A stretch of 64,000 nt of DNA from DASSUW01 sp963740605 (lineage in GTDB: Bacteria; Actinomycetota; Thermoleophilia; Solirubrobacterales; Solirubrobacteraceae), in the NCBI GenBank assembly GCA_963740605.1, contig CAVUFC010000022.1, forward strand, positions 1-64,000, read 5' to 3'. A program made the translations under genes and the position numbers. This document shows positions 8,402 through 17,313 of the stretch, piece by piece. Positions within the stretch are counted from its first letter, which is position 1. Every line of letters starts with the position of its first letter. A model generated the notes under the pieces. That model did not search any database. It worked only from the letters and a program-made list of their open reading frames with translations, and was not told the origin of the DNA.

Positions 8402-9771
8402 CACCGGACGTAGGTCAGGTTGGGTGAGATCCGTCCCGCCGAGTCGAGCGCCGGAGCCGGCAGCGGGTTGCTGCCCCCGGGCGCGTAGATGCGCACCTCC
8501 GTCGCCATGCCGCCCAGTCCCGCGACCGCGCCGTTGGCGCCCCCCGCGCCCGCATCGCCGTTGTTGGCGAGCTTGCGCGGATCGCGGTTGCGGAAGAAGT
8601 AGCGGTTGTAGTTCCCCCAGCCGTCGCCGAACGTCGGCGCGAGGGCGCTGTAGGCAGGGGCGGTGAAGAGGACGTCGCGCGCCTCGCCCGGCCCGATGTA
8701 CAGCGTGTTGGTGGTGTAGCGCCGGTCGTCGTACGTCACGCCGAGGCTCGTGTTCGGGCCGAGGAACGTCGCGTCCTGCCCGATGACCTGCATCGGGATG
8801 CCGGGCAGCTCCATCGCGTGCTGCTGGTAGCCCAGGTTCGCGAGCCGCAGGAGCACGCGCTCGCCCGGGTTCGCCTGGATCAGCGCCGAGACCGGCTGGC
8901 TCGCCTCGCTATCGCCGTTGTTCGCGTTCTCCGTCAGGATCCGCAGCCCCGGCGCGAGCGTGGGGTCGTCGTTGGGGAGGACGGTCTGCGGATAGCAGCG
9001 GCCGTTGAGGGTGAACCACTGCGGGTCGTAGTCGGTCGGGATGCTCTCCTGGATGTCGCGGTCGCCGTCGTGGAATTTGTTCCAGATCTCGTTCAGCAGG
9101 ATCGCGACGTGCCGGTCGAACGCCGTGGAGCTGTCGTTGTACGCCCAGTTCAGGTGAGCCGCAGGCCGCACGAAGACGACCGACGTCATCCCCATCTGCA
9201 CGTGCTCGACGTCCTCGAAGTGGCAGTGGTACATGTACGTGCCGGCGTTGTGCGGGCGGTAGAAGTACGTGAACTGCCGGTTGACCGGGACCGCGATCGA
9301 CACCTCGGGGACGCCGTCGAAGAGCGCGGTCGGCGTCCGGAAGCCGTGCCAGTGGATCGTGTGCGAGTCGACCAGATCCGGTCGCTGGATCAGCCCCAGG
9401 TTCGTGAGTTTCACGTAGACGTCCGTGCCCTCCGTCGTGTCCAGGATCGGCGCGACGTGCTGCGCGCGGCCTTTGAACTCGTTCTCGAGGTTGGCGACGG
9501 TGTCGTTCGGGACCGGGATGAAGCCGAAGATGTAGAGCGGATCGTCCTCACGCCCGGGCACCGTGATGTAGCCGTCGGTGGCGGCCATGTACAGGGTGCC
9601 GCCTGCGAGCACGACGCGATTGCGCGCGCTGACCGCGCCAGTCTGCGCCGCCGCCTCGACCGCGCCGCGGGTGGCGGCGAGCACGCCGCCACCCACGGCC
9701 ACGGTGGCGGCTCCGAGGCCGGCGGCCTGGAGGAACTGCCGGCGTGTCGACGCGTGCTCGAACCGCTCCAT
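8401..9771 (-). CDS. Tat-exported multicopper-oxidase-like protein with type 1 copper in domain 1
   Basis: A 456-residue protein starting MERFEHASTRRQFLQ, a twin-arginine signal, so it is exported folded, as expected for a cupro-enzyme. Domain 1 has HTIHWHG and GTYMYHCHFEDVEHVQMGM, giving a full type 1 copper set (Cys, His, Met) plus two trinuclear His pairs. Domain 2 has no His pairs: the matching sites read YQQHAMELPG and YFFRNRDP. The protein alone cannot build a complete trinuclear centre. The start at 9771 has GAGGAG eight bases upstream; an ATG at 9807 overlapping the preceding stop (ATGA) is an alternative, adding 12 residues. Confidence 0.88.
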   Translation of the reverse strand: MERFEHASTRRQFLQAAGLGAATVAVGGGVLAATRGAVEAAAQTGAVSARNRVVLAGGTLYMAATDGYITVPGREDDPLYIFGFIPVPNDTVANLENEFKGRAQHVAPILDTTEGTDVYVKLTNLGLIQRPDLVDSHTIHWHGFRTPTALFDGVPEVSIAVPVNRQFTYFYRPHNAGTYMYHCHFEDVEHVQMGMTSVVFVRPAAHLNWAYNDSSTAFDRHVAILLNEIWNKFHDGDRDIQESIPTDYDPQWFTLNGRCYPQTVLPNDDPTLAPGLRILTENANNGDSEASQPVSALIQANPGERVLLRLANLGYQQHAMELPGIPMQVIGQDATFLGPNTSLGVTYDDRRYTTNTLYIGPGEARDVLFTAPAYSALAPTFGDGWGNYNRYFFRNRDPRKLANNGDAGAGGANGAVAGLGGMATEVRIYAPGGSNPLPAPALDSAGRISPNLTYVR

Positions 9772-9803
9772 GGTGTGCTCCTCGCTCAGTGCCCGGTCGC
9801 TGC

Positions 9804-12800
9804 TCATGGCACCGTCACGTTGATCCCGATCAGCTCGTCCGCCCCGAGATCCCACGGCGTCCGCAGCCGCGGGTTCACCGGCAGGAAGATGCGCTGCTGC
9901 GGCCGGTACTGCCCGTCGAAGTCGCCGCCTCCGAGGTTCGTCGCCGACGGCGTTCCGGTCGGCGCCTGGACGCCGCGCCCACCGGCCGGCGGCGTGGTGG
10001 TGCAGCTCGCGGTCACCGCGTTCGCGGGCGGCGGCACCGGCATCAGCGCGCAGCGGACGCCGCGGTCGATCGCCGGTGAGCCGGCCGTGATGTGGTAGTC
10101 GCCCGCGATCCCGTCCGCCGGGTCCTGGCCGGTGATCGTCACCGACGCCTGCTGCGGGTCCAGCCGCGAGCCGGCGACGGACAGCTCGAGCACGAACGGA
10201 TCGGCGAACGACGGATTGGCGGTGAGGTTGCCCTGACCGGCGCCCGGCGGCGCGACCCGCGCCCCGGCACCGTTGATCGAGGTGTCGCCGCCCGGCGTCA
10301 CGATCGAGTAGCGCGGCGTGAGCACGTCGCCGGCGACGCCGGTGCTGTGCACGCCGAAGTCGATGAACCCCTGGTCGACCAGCGTCGCCCCGGGGCCTGC
10401 GTGGTCGAGCAGGAACGCGTCGTTGTTCCAGAAGACGTTGTTGAACAGCGCCACCGGGTTCGAGAAGCGGCCGTGGCCCGTGAAGCGCGGGTCGTTCGCC
10501 TCGGACGCCAGGCCGGCGGCCAGCGGGACGCCGCCCTGGTCGATCGGCGACGAGCTCTCGGCGGTCCCCGTAGAGACGTTGTTCGCGACGGTGTTGTTGG
10601 CGATCGCCACGTTCGACGAGTCGTCGAGCGCGATGCCGCCGCCCATGTCGGCCGCCCCGTTGTCGACGATCATGTTGTTGCGGACGTTCACGCGCTCGGT
10701 GAGCGCGTTCTGGATGAACATCGCGCCGCCGTCGTCACCCGAGTAGTTGCCCTGGAGGTGGTTGCGGTCGATGTCGACCGCGCCCGAGCCGAGCCCGAGC
10801 GACGCGGTCGCGGCGGGCGTCTGGTCGTTGATCGCGATCCCGGCGCCCGAGTCGACGGCGTCGTTGAAGAAGATCTCGTTGTCGCGGATCGCCCCGTTCG
10901 GGCTGTAGCCCCAGTGGGAGATGCCGGCGCCGTACTCGACGCCGAAGTTGCCGCAGATGTAGTTCTTCGTGACGCTGTAGCGGTTGGCGCCGCCGAACAG
11001 GCCGATCGCGCCGGCCTTGGTCACGCCGCCGTTGCCGAGCAGGCGGTTATTGGCGATCTGGACGTCGGCGTTGTGGCTGCTTCCGTCGGGGATCTCGTTG
11101 CCGCTGCCGTTGAAGACGAGCGGCTTGCCGACCGCGATGGCCCCGGCGATCGGGCCGGAGTTGCCGAGCAGCACGTTGTTGGTGATGCGCAGGTTGTCGG
11201 TGAAGGCCTGCGCCTCGATGCCTCCGGCGCCGCCGTTGGAGCCGCCGACGGCTGCGTCGGTCTGCCCGTACTGCAGGCCGATGCCGTCGACGCGCGGCGC
11301 GTTGAGCCCGCTCGGGAACACCGGCTCCGACGTGGCGGACAGGACGGTGATGTCGCCACCGGCGAGCACGCTGTTGTTCGCGTCGACGCCCCGATAGCTG
11401 TGCGCGTCTACGACGGCCTGCCGGGCCACCGCGTTGTCGCGATAGTAGGCGCCGTCGATGACCGAGCCCGCGACCTTGAAGCGCGGGTCGTCCGGTTGCT
11501 TCTGCAACAGCTCGTGAGCACCGATGATGCCGCCGGGGCCCACACCCTGGAGCTTGAGCGGCTTCCACATGACCGCGTTCTCGCGGTAGGTCCCCTCGCC
11601 GAGCACGACCAGGCTGTTCGCCGCGGCGTTGTTGATGGCGGTCTGCAGCTGGGTCCCGTTGAGCGTTGGCGCCGGGACCTTGACGACCGGCGGGTTGTAT
11701 GCGGTGCTGCCGCTGCCGCCGAGCACGTGCAGCGTGATCCCGTCGCTCGAGGTCAGGGCGCCGCCGGTGTTCGTGATGCTCGTGACGATGTCGAGCTGCC
11801 GCGGGCCGGCCGGGAAGCTCGTGCTGACCGCGGGCACGCGGATGACGATCCGGTCCGCAACGCTCGCGGATCCCTGGGTCCAGCTGACGATGCCGCCGTT
11901 GAGCTGTGTCAGCGTGGTCGTGTTCCCGGCGGCGTCTGTCAGGTTGACGTGACCGCCGAACTGCCCGAGCAGTACCGCGCCCGCCGGGCCGATGAAGTCG
12001 GCGTCGATCGCGACCAGCCGGTTGTTGCCCGTGTCCGTGGACCGCACGAACGGGCCTTGCTCGCCGTTGGGACGATTGACGTTGCCGGCGGTGTCCGTGA
12101 CCTTGCGCACCCGGAGCAGCTCGGGCTTCGTGGAGACCGGGTTGCCCGTGCTGTCGACGCGCGACTGCGAGCAGGCGGTGCCCGAGATCGGGTCCAGCGG
12201 GGTGTCGAGCGCGACGTCGGTCTGGCCCGGCCAGACGTCGTAGGCCGTAGTGGCGGTCAGGTAGTCCGGCCGGTAGTTGGCGTTCGGGTGCGCCTTGCTG
12301 CCCGGATCGTTGATCACGAACATGTACATGCCGGGGCAGGGGCCTTGCGGGATCGGGCAGTTGAACGTCTCGGTCGACGGCAGCAGCGCCTCGTACTGGC
12401 CCTCGGGATCGCTCTTGACCGTGGTCAGCAAGCGCCAGTTCTGCGGACCGTCGCCCGGCGCGTCGACGCCGTAGATGCCGACCGGGACGTCGCCGATCGG
12501 GCGCGGCTCGCCGTACCAGACGGACTGCGTGTCGGCGTCGAAGTTGATGTCGTCGAACACGGCCCCGAAGATGCGCCCCGGCTCCTCGACGCCGCCGACA
12601 GGGTCGGGATGGTCGGCCGGTGCGACGTCCGGGTTCTGCATCGCCTCCGGGAAGTTCGTCGTCAGGAAGAAGTCGGCGTTCGCGTTCTGCTGGTTCTTGA
12701 TCTCGATGAACCGCATGTCGCACAGCGGCTTCGACGGGCTGTCGGCCTGGTTGTTCCTATGGAAATTGCTCCGCGGGGTCAGCGTCGCCTGATCGATCTT

Positions 12801-15275
12801 GTGCTGGTTGCCGGCACATGGCGGCGGCGGGATCGCCGGGGTGTACTGGTTGCCAAGATCGACGTTCACGTCCTCTTCGCGCTCGATCCGGTACAGGCAG
12901 CCCTGCTGGTCCTGGATCGACGCGTCGAGATCCGTCGTCCCGATCGTGTCCGTTACCTGCTGGCCGATGGTCGACACCGTCGGGTTGCACGTGCGCGAAT
13001 CGTTCGGGAGCTTCGGCATGATCACGTGGGTGACGTAGTTGCCGGCCACGAGCCCGGTCGGCGCTGCGTGACCGGTCCCGGCGGCGAAGCACGGCTCGTT
13101 GTCCGGGTCGGGCGCGTTCTCGTCGAACCCATTCGGGCAGTAGTCGGCGAACGCGTAGCCGCCGTCGAAGGCGCCGTCCTTGGTCTGCTGGCCGTTGATC
13201 GGCGTCTCCAGGCAGTTGGGGGCGATCGCCGGGTTGAGCTGGTCGGTGATGTCGTTGCCGAGGTAGTCCCGGATCGGCGCGCACGTCTGGCCGTCGGTCG
13301 ACTCGCCGGGCTTCTGCCACTTATCGGTGCTGTACTCGTTGACGAGGTACTTCGGGTCCCACGGCGGGTCATCGGCGGTGCCGGCGACGCGGTCGGGACC
13401 GAGCTCGGCCGCGTCCTCGAGCCGGACGATCACGTCCGGCACGGCCGGCTCGTAGTTCTCGTGCGCAGCGAACTGCGCGTCGAACTCGTTGCGCGTGGTC
13501 GCGAAGTAGGTGATGCCGACGATCTGGCCCGGCTGGCCGGCCGGGTAGGTCTCCTTGCCCCAGTCGACCGTCGACTGGTGGCCCTCCGACACGAGCTGGT
13601 TGGTCAGCAGCCCGCCGCCGAGATCGGTGGGCAGGCAGTCGTCCGCGGGGCCGTTCGACGCGCTGCAGGACGGCAGCACGTCGGCGGTGATCTCGTCGTG
13701 GACGGACGGTCCGGGTAGGGCGGTGAAGCGGGCGAAGCCCTGCTCGCCGACGAACCACTTGCCGAGCGCGCCGCCCTCCGCCGTCGGGTACTCGTAGTGG
13801 CCGTCGCCGTCGGTGAACGTGTCCTCCTTGATCGAGCCGTCGTTCCAGCGCTGGTCGACGTCGGTGTTGCCGATCGGCGTGTCCGCGCCATCGTCGAACT
13901 GCCCGTTGCCGTTGCGGTCGAGGTAGACCGTGCCGTCAAGCCAGCCGAACCAGCGCGAAACGCCGACGTCGCCGAGGTAGACGTCCTCGTTGCTTCCCAC
14001 CGTGACCGGCAGGAAGCGGATGATGTAGCTCAGCGGCTCGTCCCAGATCGACAGCAGGTAGTCGCCGGCGGCGATGCCGGGGATGTTGAAGTTGCCGTCG
14101 GAGTCTCCGCGGCCGACCCACACCGTCTGATCGGTGCCGGAGTCCGTGAGCGCGACGAAGGGCCGGTCGACGGGGTGGTTGTGGTCGTAGATCAGCGTGT
14201 CGAACGGCGGCCAGCCCTGCCAGTTGAACGCCTGTCCGGTGATCGAGCCGCCGCCCGCGTAGCCGGGGGAAAGCGCGGTCGGCACGCACACGAAGCCGAA
14301 CCAGTAGCCGGTCCGCCGGTTCGGCGTCGCGAAGATGTTCTCGCCCGGCGCGCCGGTGCCGTCGCTGCCCTCCTCGACTCCGGCCAGCAGCGGGAACCCG
14401 CCGTCGATGGTGGTCGTCTGGACCCACTCGCTGTCGGGGTCGCCATTGCACGGACCGTCCGGCGGCGTGGCCGAGATGTTGTACGTCGCCGGCGACAGGT
14501 CGTTGATCTGCAAGAACCCGTCGTCCTGGGTCGTGCAGTTGCCCGGATTTCCCGTGACCGAGCCCGACGCGGCGGAGCACAGCGGCCGGTTGTGATAGTC
14601 GACGGAGACCTGCGAGTTCGTCTGCTCGGTCAGCGTCACGTGGAAGCCGCCCATCCCGAGCCCCGGCGTCTGCTCCTCGGCATCGGGCGCCGAGTTCGTC
14701 CACGCGTTGTCGTTGAAGACGAACACGCGCAGCTTGCCGGTCGGGAGCGGATGCGCGGCGCTGGCCTCGGACATGTCGATCCGCACGGTCCCCGCGTCGG
14801 CCGGCAGCGTGATGTGCTTCCCCCACAGCTTGTGGTCGGACGCGCGCACCGAGATGAGGTAGCGGCAGCCGTGGCCGTCCCTGGCGACGTTGGCGTGACC
14901 GGTGCAGTCGCTCGGCAGGTCGAGCGGCGCCGAGGCCTGGTCGCCCTCGGCGACGATCTGGCTGAAGCTCTGAGTCGGCGCCCGCATCGGGCGATCGGCC
15001 GCGTTCGCGGCGTCGCCGAGATGCGCGTTGTCCTCGTTGACGAGGTACGTGAACTTGCCCAGGACGGCACCGGAGCCCAAGTCGTGCGGAACGATCGTGA
15101 TCTGCGCCGTCGGCGGATCGGCGGCGACGGCCGACCTCGCCAGCGAGCCGATTGCGAGCACGAGCGCAGCGCAGATCACTGCGCCGAGCAGCAGCAGCCA
15201 GGCGGCGCGAGGCGCTTGCCTTAGGGCGACGGTTCCGGCATGACGTGCAGCAGAACGACTCGCAGCGAACAACAT
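9804..15275 (-). CDS. Giant secreted protein with SdrD B-like domains and a right-handed beta-helix
   Basis: An 1823-residue protein. A long basic N-terminus leads into one hydrophobic segment (about 25-46) ending ARSAVA, a likely signal peptide. Several B-type (prealbumin-like) repeats follow, marked by YLDRNGNGQFDDGAD and GRIFGAVFDDINFDAD. Residues about 1290-1680 are rich in NN-x-(I/V/L) and GGG-(I/A) repeats typical of a right-handed parallel beta-helix. No LPxTG sorting signal or C-terminal membrane helix is seen, so anchoring is unclear. AAGGAG lies seven bases before the ATG. It is the first gene of the array and may be a scaffold or matrix protein for the copper proteins downstream. 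No catalytic motif was found. Confidence 0.88.
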   Translation of the reverse strand: MLFAASRSAARHAGTVALRQAPRAAWLLLLGAVICAALVLAIGSLARSAVAADPPTAQITIVPHDLGSGAVLGKFTYLVNEDNAHLGDAANAADRPMRAPTQSFSQIVAEGDQASAPLDLPSDCTGHANVARDGHGCRYLISVRASDHKLWGKHITLPADAGTVRIDMSEASAAHPLPTGKLRVFVFNDNAWTNSAPDAEEQTPGLGMGGFHVTLTEQTNSQVSVDYHNRPLCSAASGSVTGNPGNCTTQDDGFLQINDLSPATYNISATPPDGPCNGDPDSEWVQTTTIDGGFPLLAGVEEGSDGTGAPGENIFATPNRRTGYWFGFVCVPTALSPGYAGGGSITGQAFNWQGWPPFDTLIYDHNHPVDRPFVALTDSGTDQTVWVGRGDSDGNFNIPGIAAGDYLLSIWDEPLSYIIRFLPVTVGSNEDVYLGDVGVSRWFGWLDGTVYLDRNGNGQFDDGADTPIGNTDVDQRWNDGSIKEDTFTDGDGHYEYPTAEGGALGKWFVGEQGFARFTALPGPSVHDEITADVLPSCSASNGPADDCLPTDLGGGLLTNQLVSEGHQSTVDWGKETYPAGQPGQIVGITYFATTRNEFDAQFAAHENYEPAVPDVIVRLEDAAELGPDRVAGTADDPPWDPKYLVNEYSTDKWQKPGESTDGQTCAPIRDYLGNDITDQLNPAIAPNCLETPINGQQTKDGAFDGGYAFADYCPNGFDENAPDPDNEPCFAAGTGHAAPTGLVAGNYVTHVIMPKLPNDSRTCNPTVSTIGQQVTDTIGTTDLDASIQDQQGCLYRIEREEDVNVDLGNQYTPAIPPPPCAGNQHKIDQATLTPRSNFHRNNQADSPSKPLCDMRFIEIKNQQNANADFFLTTNFPEAMQNPDVAPADHPDPVGGVEEPGRIFGAVFDDINFDADTQSVWYGEPRPIGDVPVGIYGVDAPGDGPQNWRLLTTVKSDPEGQYEALLPSTETFNCPIPQGPCPGMYMFVINDPGSKAHPNANYRPDYLTATTAYDVWPGQTDVALDTPLDPISGTACSQSRVDSTGNPVSTKPELLRVRKVTDTAGNVNRPNGEQGPFVRSTDTGNNRLVAIDADFIGPAGAVLLGQFGGHVNLTDAAGNTTTLTQLNGGIVSWTQGSASVADRIVIRVPAVSTSFPAGPRQLDIVTSITNTGGALTSSDGITLHVLGGSGSTAYNPPVVKVPAPTLNGTQLQTAINNAAANSLVVLGEGTYRENAVMWKPLKLQGVGPGGIIGAHELLQKQPDDPRFKVAGSVIDGAYYRDNAVARQAVVDAHSYRGVDANNSVLAGGDITVLSATSEPVFPSGLNAPRVDGIGLQYGQTDAAVGGSNGGAGGIEAQAFTDNLRITNNVLLGNSGPIAGAIAVGKPLVFNGSGNEIPDGSSHNADVQIANNRLLGNGGVTKAGAIGLFGGANRYSVTKNYICGNFGVEYGAGISHWGYSPNGAIRDNEIFFNDAVDSGAGIAINDQTPAATASLGLGSGAVDIDRNHLQGNYSGDDGGAMFIQNALTERVNVRNNMIVDNGAADMGGGIALDDSSNVAIANNTVANNVSTGTAESSSPIDQGGVPLAAGLASEANDPRFTGHGRFSNPVALFNNVFWNNDAFLLDHAGPGATLVDQGFIDFGVHSTGVAGDVLTPRYSIVTPGGDTSINGAGARVAPPGAGQGNLTANPSFADPFVLELSVAGSRLDPQQASVTITGQDPADGIAGDYHITAGSPAIDRGVRCALMPVPPPANAVTASCTTTPPAGGRGVQAPTGTPSATNLGGGDFDGQYRPQQRIFLPVNPRLRTPWDLGADELIGINVTVP

Positions 15276-15397
15276 CTGGCCGCTCCTTGAGAGCCAACGG
15301 TGCGAGGCAATTCATTGCCGACGCGCGCCGCGGATGCGAGCTTTCTGTTGACGGTGTAATTCGCCGTAACCCACCGTCTAACTGACTGTTATCTCGC

Positions 15398-15433
15398 TGA
15401 CACCTGAGTGTCATGTATTGCGGCCACATGACA
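15398..15433. promoter_or_regulatory. Overlapping TGTCA palindromes in the promoter region of the copper array
   Basis: Between the kinase stop and the giant gene lie TGACAC-ctga-GTGTCA (15398-15413) and TGTCATGT-9 bases-ACATGACA (15409-15433), sharing a half-site. The surrounding 190 bases are AT-richer than the genome average and are the only sizeable gap in the array. This is a likely operator, possibly for the response regulator encoded just upstream. The binding protein is inferred. Confidence 0.45.
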
Positions 15434-15468
15434 ACAAATGACGGATCCGTAATGAACGCGGTGTCGAC

Positions 15469-16542
15469 TCAGGCCTGCTGCATGTGGCGCATTGGCCCGA
15501 GGCCGAGCTCGCACCCGTCAGGTTGTGTCAGACCGGGGATGCGGAGGGTGACGATCGTCGCGTTCGACGCGCCGCTGCGGATCGCCACGGTGCCGGCGTG
15601 CGCCTCCACGACCGCCCTGGCGATGGCCAGCCCGAGCCCGGTCCCGCGACGCTGGTCGGGCCCGTACGGGGAGCTCCAGAAGCGATCGAAGACGTTTGTG
15701 ATGAGGTGCGCGGGAATGCCGGACCCGGTGTCGGTGACGGCGATGACGGCGCAGTCGTGGTCGGCAAAGGCGCGCACGAAGATGGCGTCGTCGGATCCCG
15801 TTGCGTGGATCGCGTTCTCGAGGATCGCGTCGAGTGCCGCGTCGAGCCGGTGCCGATCGGCCTCAATCGTTCCCTCCGGCATCGCATCGACGTCCCAACG
15901 CCGCGGGGCCGCGCGGCTCCACCGTCTCACAGCTTCAACGACGAGGTCCTCGACCTCGACGGGGGAGCACTGAAGCCCCCCTCGCTGTTCGGCCATCGCG
16001 AGCAGCAAGAGGTCGTCCGCCACGCGCGCCAGCCGATCGAGCTCCTCGACGAGGTCGTCGAGGTCGCTCTCGCGGGCGGCCGACCCGTCCTCGTGCTTCA
16101 CCAGTTCGGCGATGCCGCGCGCGACCGCGACCGGCGTCTTCAGCTGATGTGAGGCGTCACGGACGAACTGGCGCTCGCGCTCCACAGCCCGGCCCACCTG
16201 CTCGAGCGCGGCCTGGCGTCGGCGGGCGTGCCACACCATCGCCAGGAACATCGCCGCCATCAGCGGGATCTCGGTCAGCTCGTCCGGCCCCTGCGGACCG
16301 TTGAGGACAAGCCAGCCGTACGTGGCAGCACTCAGCGCGCAGATGATGATCAGCACGCCGAGCGTGACGTCCATCCGCCAGACGCGGAAGCCGTAAACCA
16401 GCGTGAGGCTCACCCAGACGAAGTGGAACGGCACGGTCTCCCATTCGTCGATGAGCACCAGAACCACGAAATTCGCCGCGGCGAACGCGGCCCAAAGCAG
16501 CTCCGGCCAGTACCTACGTGCCCACGAAGCAATAGCCAACAT
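15469..16542 (-). CDS. Membrane sensor histidine kinase
   Basis: A 357-residue kinase. About four membrane helices (10-105) with very short loops form the sensor, followed by a coiled linker, a HisKA domain with the phospho-acceptor in VRDASHQLKTPVA, and a HATPase_c domain with N box ENAIHATG, DTGSGIP and GTGLGLAIARAVV. The lack of an extracellular domain suggests it senses a membrane signal or a partner protein. Its start overlaps the response-regulator gene by 29 bases, so the two form a two-component pair. It lies immediately upstream of the copper array. Confidence 0.92.
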   Translation of the reverse strand: MLAIASWARRYWPELLWAAFAAANFVVLVLIDEWETVPFHFVWVSLTLVYGFRVWRMDVTLGVLIIICALSAATYGWLVLNGPQGPDELTEIPLMAAMFLAMVWHARRRQAALEQVGRAVERERQFVRDASHQLKTPVAVARGIAELVKHEDGSAARESDLDDLVEELDRLARVADDLLLLAMAEQRGGLQCSPVEVEDLVVEAVRRWSRAAPRRWDVDAMPEGTIEADRHRLDAALDAILENAIHATGSDDAIFVRAFADHDCAVIAVTDTGSGIPAHLITNVFDRFWSSPYGPDQRRGTGLGLAIARAVVEAHAGTVAIRSGASNATIVTLRIPGLTQPDGCELGLGPMRHMQQA

Positions 16543-17212
16543 TGCGGATTGTCCTCACGCAGTGCCCGCCCATCTTGTGCCGGATACGGCCGACGCAGAC
16601 GTCGACCACGTTGGTCCCGGGGTCGAACTCGTACCCCCAGACGTCCGCCAGTAGCTCGTTGCGAGAGCAGGCATCGCCCTCTCGCTCCATGAGGTATCGG
16701 AGGAGCCGGAACTCGCGCGTGCTGAGCTCGACCTGGCGCTCTCCGTCCTCGGCGACCCGCCGCTGGAGGTCAAGCGTCCACTGGCCGCTCTGCAGCGCGC
16801 GGCGCCGCTCCGATCGCGCCGTCTCGCGGACGCGCAGGCGGATGCGCGCGATGAGCTCCGCGAGCTGGAACGGCTTGGTGACGTAGTCGCATGCGCCGCG
16901 CTCGAGGCAGAGGACCTTCGAACCGACGTCGCCGGCGGCGGACAGCACCAGCACGCGCTGGTCGGGATCCAGCTCCGCCGCCGCCGAGAGCACCGAGAAC
17001 CCGTCGATGTCGGGCAGCATCAGGTCGAGGATCACGAGGTCGAACGGGCTCGTGCGCAGCCGGTCGAGGCCCTCATGACCGCCGGCCGCAGTGACGACGT
17101 CGAAGCCAACGGTCGAGAGCGCGCGCGCGAGCAGTCGCGCCATCTTCCGTTCGTCCTCGATGACGAGGATCTTCGAGCGTCCTGCCGTCGCCAAATCCGT
17201 AGCGAGCACCAC
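16514..17212 (-). CDS. OmpR-family response regulator
   Basis: About 232 residues: an N-terminal receiver (ILVIEDE, phospho-Asp in DLVILDLMLPDIDG, switch Ser in VLVLSAAG, Lys in VTKPF) and a C-terminal winged helix with STREFRLLRYLM and GTNVVDVCVGRIRHKMG. The open frame extends to 17278, but the GTG at 17212 has AAGGAG nine bases upstream and gives the usual family length. The 3' end overlaps the kinase gene. It likely controls the copper array and perhaps itself; the palindromes at 15398-15433 are candidate targets. Confidence 0.9.
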   Translation of the reverse strand: MVLATDLATAGRSKILVIEDERKMARLLARALSTVGFDVVTAAGGHEGLDRLRTSPFDLVILDLMLPDIDGFSVLSAAAELDPDQRVLVLSAAGDVGSKVLCLERGACDYVTKPFQLAELIARIRLRVRETARSERRRALQSGQWTLDLQRRVAEDGERQVELSTREFRLLRYLMEREGDACSRNELLADVWGYEFDPGTNVVDVCVGRIRHKMGGHCVRTIRNVGYCFVGT

Positions 17213-17313
17213 GCGCACGGCTCCTTGCTCAGTTACACCAACTGGTCCGATGCTAGTCAGCGAGATGACAGGAGTCAATCGCCGATGACGCTCGAATTAC
17301 CGTGAGTCAAGGC

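Noticed and set aside
10092..13718. 1208-codon plus-strand open frame opposite the giant secreted gene
   Set aside because: Its translation is Arg/Asp/Val-rich low-complexity sequence typical of the antisense of high-GC genes. The minus frame has a signal peptide, ribosome site and recognisable domains.
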